Part shown: positions 7,094-11,102 of the stretch, in pieces
How positions within the stretch are numbered: the first letter of the stretch is position 1
Layout: each line of letters starts with the position of its first letter
Assembly: GCA_016283605.1 (NCBI GenBank)
Contig: JAEENF010000243.1
Location: 1 to 11,102, forward strand
Reading direction: 5' to 3'
Source: Prevotella sp.
GTDB taxonomy: Bacteria; Bacteroidota; Bacteroidia; Bacteroidales; Bacteroidaceae
Length of the DNA stretch: 11,102 nt
The notes under the pieces: model-generated
Database searches by the model: none
Seen by the model: only the letters and a program-made list of their open reading frames with translations
Told to the model about the DNA's origin: nothing
Program-made: the position numbers and the translations under genes

Positions 7094-8938
7094 ATGAAGA
7101 AGATATTATCATATGTGTCACTCGCAATTACAGGTCTGCTCATGGCAGCCTGTAGCGAGGACTTCAAAGACTGGGCTTCTCAGAAGACATATCCTCAGGA
7201 GGATGCCATCACCATTCCCGGCTACACGGCTTCTCCTTCCAATGCAACAGGTGTAGACCTCAATGCCATCGAAGGCGAGACCGTACAGCTGATCAGCCTC
7301 AATGGTGGCGCACTGCCCGAGGGCTACATCCTCAACAGTCTACGTATGGAGATACAGCCAGCAGACCTTGACGGTGCTGAGAAGACTGTTTTAGAAGCAG
7401 TCTCTGCAGATGGAACCTTCTCAAAGGCAGACCTGCAGACAGCTGTTGTCAGTTACTATGGCGTTCGTCCAACACCACGTACCTTTAATGCACACGTCTA
7501 TGTGGATGCTTTCAATGACGGTCAGAGTGCCTTTATTGATGCTGGCGAGATCACCTTCATCGTCACTCCGATAGCTCCGGTCATTGAGGACATCTATTAC
7601 GTAACAGGTAACATTAACGACTGGAAGAATGACGACACCAGCTTCGAAGTGAGCAATGGTGGCAAGGATCCGTACGATAATCCTGTTTACGTCGTCGTCA
7701 TTCCTGCCACGAAAGACGGCAGCGACTTACAGTTCAAACTGACTCCGAAGTCTGGCGTTGGCGGCGATTGGAGCGAATGTATTGCAGCAGCCAAGGAGCC
7801 CGGCAAGTTCAACTACCACAATGTCGGTGACAACTTCGTGATTCCTGCTGACGGCTCCTCATACTACCGTGTAGTCTTCAATATGCTCGATCAGACCTGG
7901 GAAGCTTCTGCAGTACCTCTGATTGAGAATGCCTACTACTATGTAGGTGCAGCAAACGGCTGGGGTGGCCAGACCTATAAGATGGTCAATGGCGGTGGCG
8001 ATGTCTATGAGGATCCTGTCTTCAGCGTTGTCGTTCCCGCACAGGGTGGTGACCACTGGTTCAAGATCATGCCTGAGTCTGCATTCTCGCTGGGCAGCAT
8101 TTGGGACAGCCCCTCTGTTGTCGGTGTGTACAACAACGGTACTTCAGACCTTGAGGGTATGTTTATCGTCGACAAGAACGGTAACGACCAGCCAGGTAGT
8201 GGTGCCAATGCATGGTGTCTCAAAGAAGGCGACCATCCTGCTGACTTCTATAAGATTACCATCAACATGATGAACCAGACCTACACGATCAAACCTATTA
8301 TCGTTGCTGCTCAATATTATGTTGTCGGTGGCGTTCAGGGTTGGAGCGACAAGAACAAGACCTGTCTGTTTACACCAGAGGAGAAGAAGAACGTCCTCTC
8401 TTACACGACCAAGTGGACAGGAGCATGGGATCTGAAGATCTGGGATGCCGACGGCTTCGGTAACTGGGATGTAGCCTGGGGATGCGCTGTCGACGGCGAC
8501 AATTCTCCCAGCGGAGCTCTTCAGAACAGTGGTGCACAGGCTATCTCAGCACCCTCGGCAGAGTTCTATACCTTCACCATCGACATGAACACGCAGACCT
8601 ATACCTGGACAAAGCTCGAGAATCAGGCTCCAAAGGAGTATGAGAGCATCTCGCTCATCGGTGAGTTCAACGGCTGGGGTGGTGACTTCGACCTGACACA
8701 GGTCACACCGCACAACTGGTATGGTGTGTTCACCCAGGAGAGCGACGGTCAGCTGAAGTACCGTGCTAATCACGACTGGTCTGTCAACTGGGGCTATGGC
8801 AGCGACAAGGACTGGAACGTAGCCGACAGTTTCAACAAGATTGGAACAAATGGTGGTGGTAACATCTGGGTTCCTAAAGGCACCTATGCTGTTTATCTGA
8901 ACGACATCACTAATTCTATGCTGATCATTGCCGAATAA
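7094..8938 (+). CDS. SusF-like multimodular surface glycan-binding lipoprotein
   Basis: This 614-residue lipoprotein has a signal with lipobox LMAAC (Cys20), followed by SEDFKD. An N-terminal beta-sandwich spans about 30-160, ending in ITFIVTPIAPV. Four successive modules of the SusE/F carbohydrate-binding type follow, each opening with a short strand and a G-x-x-N/Q-x-W-like motif: about 165-275 (GNINDW), 279-402 (GAANGW), 405-508 (GGVQGW) and 515-613 (GEFNGW). Modules 1 to 3 end in similar strands (VVFNMLDQTWEA, ITINMMNQTYTI, FTIDMNTQTYTW). Module 4 has the aromatic-rich segment LKYRANHDWSVNWG, close to the binding-site region of SusE/F modules. Classical SusF has three modules, so this one is extended. 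It lies 22 bases after the SusE-like gene and would add several surface binding sites for the glycan. Its ligand is inferred, not seen. Confidence 0.88.
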   Translation: MKKILSYVSLAITGLLMAACSEDFKDWASQKTYPQEDAITIPGYTASPSNATGVDLNAIEGETVQLISLNGGALPEGYILNSLRMEIQPADLDGAEKTVLEAVSADGTFSKADLQTAVVSYYGVRPTPRTFNAHVYVDAFNDGQSAFIDAGEITFIVTPIAPVIEDIYYVTGNINDWKNDDTSFEVSNGGKDPYDNPVYVVVIPATKDGSDLQFKLTPKSGVGGDWSECIAAAKEPGKFNYHNVGDNFVIPADGSSYYRVVFNMLDQTWEASAVPLIENAYYYVGAANGWGGQTYKMVNGGGDVYEDPVFSVVVPAQGGDHWFKIMPESAFSLGSIWDSPSVVGVYNNGTSDLEGMFIVDKNGNDQPGSGANAWCLKEGDHPADFYKITINMMNQTYTIKPIIVAAQYYVVGGVQGWSDKNKTCLFTPEEKKNVLSYTTKWTGAWDLKIWDADGFGNWDVAWGCAVDGDNSPSGALQNSGAQAISAPSAEFYTFTIDMNTQTYTWTKLENQAPKEYESISLIGEFNGWGGDFDLTQVTPHNWYGVFTQESDGQLKYRANHDWSVNWGYGSDKDWNVADSFNKIGTNGGGNIWVPKGTYAVYLNDITNSMLIIAE

Positions 8939-8958
8939 GGCAATAGGTATAAAATCAT

Positions 8959-8997
8959 TCAGGCGAGCCGCTTATAGCAACGGCTCGCTTGATTTTT
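8959..8997 (+). terminator. Rho-independent-type terminator between SusF-like and GH53 genes
   Basis: Bases 8959-8970 pair with 8981-8992 in a 12-bp, GC-rich stem with one G-T wobble (8962 with 8989). The loop is ten bases (CTTATAGCAA) and five T follow at 8993-8997. It begins 21 bases after the SusF-like stop and ends 13 bases before the galactanase ATG. No separate promoter is obvious between it and that gene, so it may act as a partial terminator or as an RNA-stabilising hairpin within one operon. Confidence 0.75.
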
Positions 8998-9010
8998 AAC
9001 ATTAGCACAA

Positions 9011-10123
9011 ATGAGAAGACTAGCAATATTGTTTTTAGCCATCAGCGTATCGATGTGTGTCTGGGCTCAACCCAAACGTTACTTGGGTGGTGACATATCA
9101 CTATTACCATCGTACGAAGCGCAAGGCACTGTATATAAGGATTCCAGCGGCCGTCAGGTTAGCCTGCTACCCTTTCTCAAGAGACAAGGATGGAACATGA
9201 TCCGCGTGCGGTTGTTCGTCGACCCACAGAATGCACCAGAAGGCCATAAGGACGAAGGTGTCTGTCAAGACCTGAACTACGTCATCGGTCTCTGCCGTCA
9301 GATCAAGAAGGCCGGGATGCAGGTCATGCTCGACTTTCACTACAGCGACACATGGGCCGACCCAGGCAAGCAGTTTACACCAAAACGTTGGGAAGGCTGC
9401 GACGCCCAAGCAATGACCGACAGCGTTTATACATATACGCGGGCCTCGCTCATGGCGATGAAGAAGGCTGGCGTCGCGCCAGAAATGATTCAAGTGGGCA
9501 ACGAGATCACTAATGGTATGCTATGGCCAACAGCACAACTTTATGCAAAAGGCGATAGCACGACCACTCAAGAACGCTGGGTCATTCTCTGCAATCTGCT
9601 GAAGGCTGGTAGCAGAGCTTGTCGCGAAATCTGCCCCAAGTCACAAATCATCATCCACACTGAAAAAGCCGGCGACTGGGACATCACCCGCAACTACTAC
9701 ACACAACTACGCCGTCATGATGTCGACTACGACATTATCGGCCTTAGCTACTACCCTATGTGGCATAAGTCAATCCCCAACCTCGGCAAGACCCTCGATA
9801 ACCTTGCATGGCTCTTTCCTGAAAAGCCTGTGATGATTGTTGAGACCGCTGCCTACTATTCTCATGAGAACGACCGCTGGGCAAAGCCTGACCAATATGC
9901 CGAGTTTTATCCTATCACTATTGAGGGACAGACACAGTTCACTCGTGAACTTATCACAGAGCTCCGTCGGCACCACAATGTCACTGGGCTCTTCTGGTGG
10001 TTCCCCGAGGAGAATGCCTTTGGGAACAATGTCGTCAAAGGATGGCTTAACCGTGGTCTTTTCAACAACCATAACGGACAAGTTCTTCCTGCATTTAAAG
10101 AATTCAACAACTTTTCAAAATAA
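9011..10123 (+). CDS. GH53 endo-beta-1,4-galactanase (arabinogalactan endo-galactosidase)
   Basis: This 370-residue enzyme would hydrolyse internal beta-1,4-galactosyl bonds of galactan or type I arabinogalactan. Family hallmarks run in order along a (beta/alpha)8 barrel: GGDISLLPSYEAQG (26-39), RVRLFVDP (65-72), LDFHYSDTWADPGKQ (107-121), the acid/base region QVGNEITNGMLWP with Glu165, SYYPMWH (246-252), and the nucleophile strand MIVETAAYY with Glu278. FWWFPEENAFG (328-338) is also typical. Both catalytic Glu are present and the length is normal for a single-domain GH53. The signal peptide (1-19) ends VWA before Gln20 and fits signal peptidase I. Cys16 sits in VSMC, a poor lipobox, so I predict a soluble periplasmic or secreted enzyme. 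It is the only glycoside hydrolase in the window and the best guide to the substrate of the locus. Confidence 0.96.
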   Translation: MRRLAILFLAISVSMCVWAQPKRYLGGDISLLPSYEAQGTVYKDSSGRQVSLLPFLKRQGWNMIRVRLFVDPQNAPEGHKDEGVCQDLNYVIGLCRQIKKAGMQVMLDFHYSDTWADPGKQFTPKRWEGCDAQAMTDSVYTYTRASLMAMKKAGVAPEMIQVGNEITNGMLWPTAQLYAKGDSTTTQERWVILCNLLKAGSRACREICPKSQIIIHTEKAGDWDITRNYYTQLRRHDVDYDIIGLSYYPMWHKSIPNLGKTLDNLAWLFPEKPVMIVETAAYYSHENDRWAKPDQYAEFYPITIEGQTQFTRELITELRRHHNVTGLFWWFPEENAFGNNVVKGWLNRGLFNNHNGQVLPAFKEFNNFSK

Positions 10124-10124
10124 T

Positions 10125-10156
10125 GGGGACTCGAAGCTATCACAGCGTCGAGCCCC
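10125..10156. terminator. Probable hairpin terminator between convergent genes
   Basis: GGGG (10125-10128) pairs with CCCC (10153-10156) and CTCGA (10130-10134) pairs with TCGAG (10148-10152), with A10129 bulged and a few more inner pairs. It starts two bases after the galactanase stop. No T-run follows on the plus strand. On the minus strand it is followed by ATTATTTT, so it may serve glnN better, or both genes weakly. Confidence 0.5.
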
Positions 10157-10165
10157 TCGCAAACT

Positions 10166-10193
10166 TCAAACAACCAAAAAAAGAATTGTTTGA
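10166..10193. repeat. Short inverted repeat downstream of glnN
   Basis: TCAAACAA (10166-10173) is a perfect inverted repeat of TTGTTTGA (10186-10193), separated by a 12-base A-rich loop. The stem is AT-rich and weak. It lies in the 78-base gap between the convergent galactanase and glnN genes and may contribute to transcript ends. Confidence 0.3.
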
Positions 10194-10201
10194 TGTCTTA
10201 A

Positions 10202-11102
10202 TTATCGGATGAACAGTAATTCACGATACTTGGGCAGTGGCCAGAGTGCATCATCGACGATGAGCTCGAGCTTGTCGATCTCATAACGGATGGTGTCGAG
10301 CTTCGGCTCTACCTTATCGTGGTAGGCGATGGCCTTCTCATGCTCGTCCTCGATCTTATTGGCCAGTTTACGTGAGTTAACCAGCTCTTCCACACCTTTC
10401 TCGATAGCAGAGGTGCGCTCGGCAATTTCCTCGATAATCTTGATATTGCGTGCAGAAAGTTTCTCGGCCTTGTCGACGGGGAAGATAGCTGCCATATTCT
10501 CCACGTTCTTCAGCAACTGACTCTGATAGCTGGTTGCCACCGGGATGATATGGTTCATCGACAGGTCACCCAGTACACGTGCCTCAATCTGAATCTTCTT
10601 CGTGTAAGTCTCCCACTTCACCTCGTTGCGGGCCTCGAGCTCCTTCTTCGTCATCACGCCGAGACTCTCAAACATCTTGATGCTCTCGGGGTCGAGATAG
10701 CGCTCGAAGATCTTCGGACAAGACTTCTCAACGTCTAAGCCGCGCTTCTCTGCCTCGATGACCCATTCGTCGCTGTAGCCGTTGCCATCGAAGCGGATGG
10801 GCTTACAGGTCTTAATATCCTCGCGCAGCACGTCGATGATGGCGTGGAAAGTAGCGCTATGCCCAGTGCCTGCAAGTTTCTTCTCGAACTCAGGGATCTT
10901 GGCATCGACACGCTTCTTAAAGCTTACGAGGGCCTCAGCAACGGCGCTATTAAGCGCAATCATGGCAGAAGCGCAGTTAGCCTCGCTGCCGACGGCACGG
11001 AACTCAAAGCGGTTGCCGGTGAAGGCGAAGGGAGACGTGCGGTTACGGTCGGTGTTGTCGATGAACAGTTCGGGAATCTCGGGAATGTCCAGCTTCAGTC
11101 CT
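10202..11102 (-). CDS. glnN: Glutamine synthetase type III, C-terminal part (N-terminus beyond window)
   Basis: The minus-strand frame is open from the right edge to the TAA at 10204-10202, giving about 300 residues. GSIII proteins are about 700-730 residues, so more than half lies outside the window. The Met at 10963 is internal, because the frame continues upstream with strongly conserved GSIII sequence. That upstream part contains NTDRNRTSPFAFTGNRFEFR and AVGSEANCASAMIALNSAVA, a highly conserved region of the GSIII catalytic domain. The tail has the long charged helices typical of GSIII and ends LWPLPKYRELLFIR, which matches Bacteroidales GlnN proteins. The enzyme makes glutamine from glutamate, ammonia and ATP in the cytoplasm. 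It converges on the galactanase gene and has no evident link to glycan use. Confidence 0.95.
   Translation of the reverse strand, partial: GLKLDIPEIPELFIDNTDRNRTSPFAFTGNRFEFRAVGSEANCASAMIALNSAVAEALVSFKKRVDAKIPEFEKKLAGTGHSATFHAIIDVLREDIKTCKPIRFDGNGYSDEWVIEAEKRGLDVEKSCPKIFERYLDPESIKMFESLGVMTKKELEARNEVKWETYTKKIQIEARVLGDLSMNHIIPVATSYQSQLLKNVENMAAIFPVDKAEKLSARNIKIIEEIAERTSAIEKGVEELVNSRKLANKIEDEHEKAIAYHDKVEPKLDTIRYEIDKLELIVDDALWPLPKYRELLFIR

Noticed and set aside
10202..10963. A complete small 253-residue protein starting at the Met codon at 10963
   Set aside because: The frame continues upstream to the window edge with conserved type III glutamine synthetase sequence, so this Met is internal and the gene is simply cut by the window.
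1..11102. CRISPR arrays, insertion sequences, tRNA or rRNA genes, phage or defence genes
   Set aside because: I saw no regularly spaced repeats, transposase-like frames, RNA gene signatures or defence-type domains. Coding sequence fills the window except for short gaps and the 250-base divergent promoter region.

Overview
The window looks like a chromosomal segment of a gut- or rumen-type Bacteroidales bacterium, most plausibly Prevotella or a close relative. The basis is a SusC/SusD pair, lipoprotein surface glycan-binding proteins, a TAnnTTTG promoter element, leaders without strong Shine-Dalgarno sequences, and a type III glutamine synthetase. The genus is inferred from general resemblance only.

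Layout. From the left edge to 908, on the minus strand, lies most of a LacI-family regulator whose C-terminal end is cut off. A divergent intergenic region (909-1158) holds an 18-bp perfect palindrome with the typical LacI/PurR-type core, a second AT-rich palindrome touching it, and one Bacteroidetes -7 box facing each way. On the plus strand follow a SusC-like TonB-dependent transporter (1159-4254), a SusD-like lipoprotein (4276-5889), a SusE-like lipoprotein (5902-7071) and a SusF-like lipoprotein with four carbohydrate-binding-like modules (7094-8938). After a strong hairpin-plus-T-run (8959-8997) comes a GH53 endo-beta-1,4-galactanase (9011-10123). The right end (10202-11102, minus strand) is the C-terminal part of glutamine synthetase type III (glnN), convergent with the galactanase.

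How it works together. This is a compact polysaccharide utilisation locus. The GH53 enzyme points to beta-1,4-galactan, as in the side chains of pectic rhamnogalacturonan I or type I arabinogalactan. The two SusE/F lipoproteins would hold the glycan at the surface, the galactanase would cut it, and SusC/D would import the oligosaccharides. The LacI-type protein probably senses a released sugar or oligosaccharide and acts at the shared operator. No beta-galactosidase to finish degradation is visible, so it must lie outside the window. glnN is probably an unrelated housekeeping neighbour.

I see no clearly new biological system. The points most worth checking are the regulatory architecture (operator exactly midway between two divergent -7 boxes, with no recognisable -33 elements), the terminator inside the operon just before the enzyme gene, and the use of SusE/F-type modules, best known for starch, in a galactan locus.
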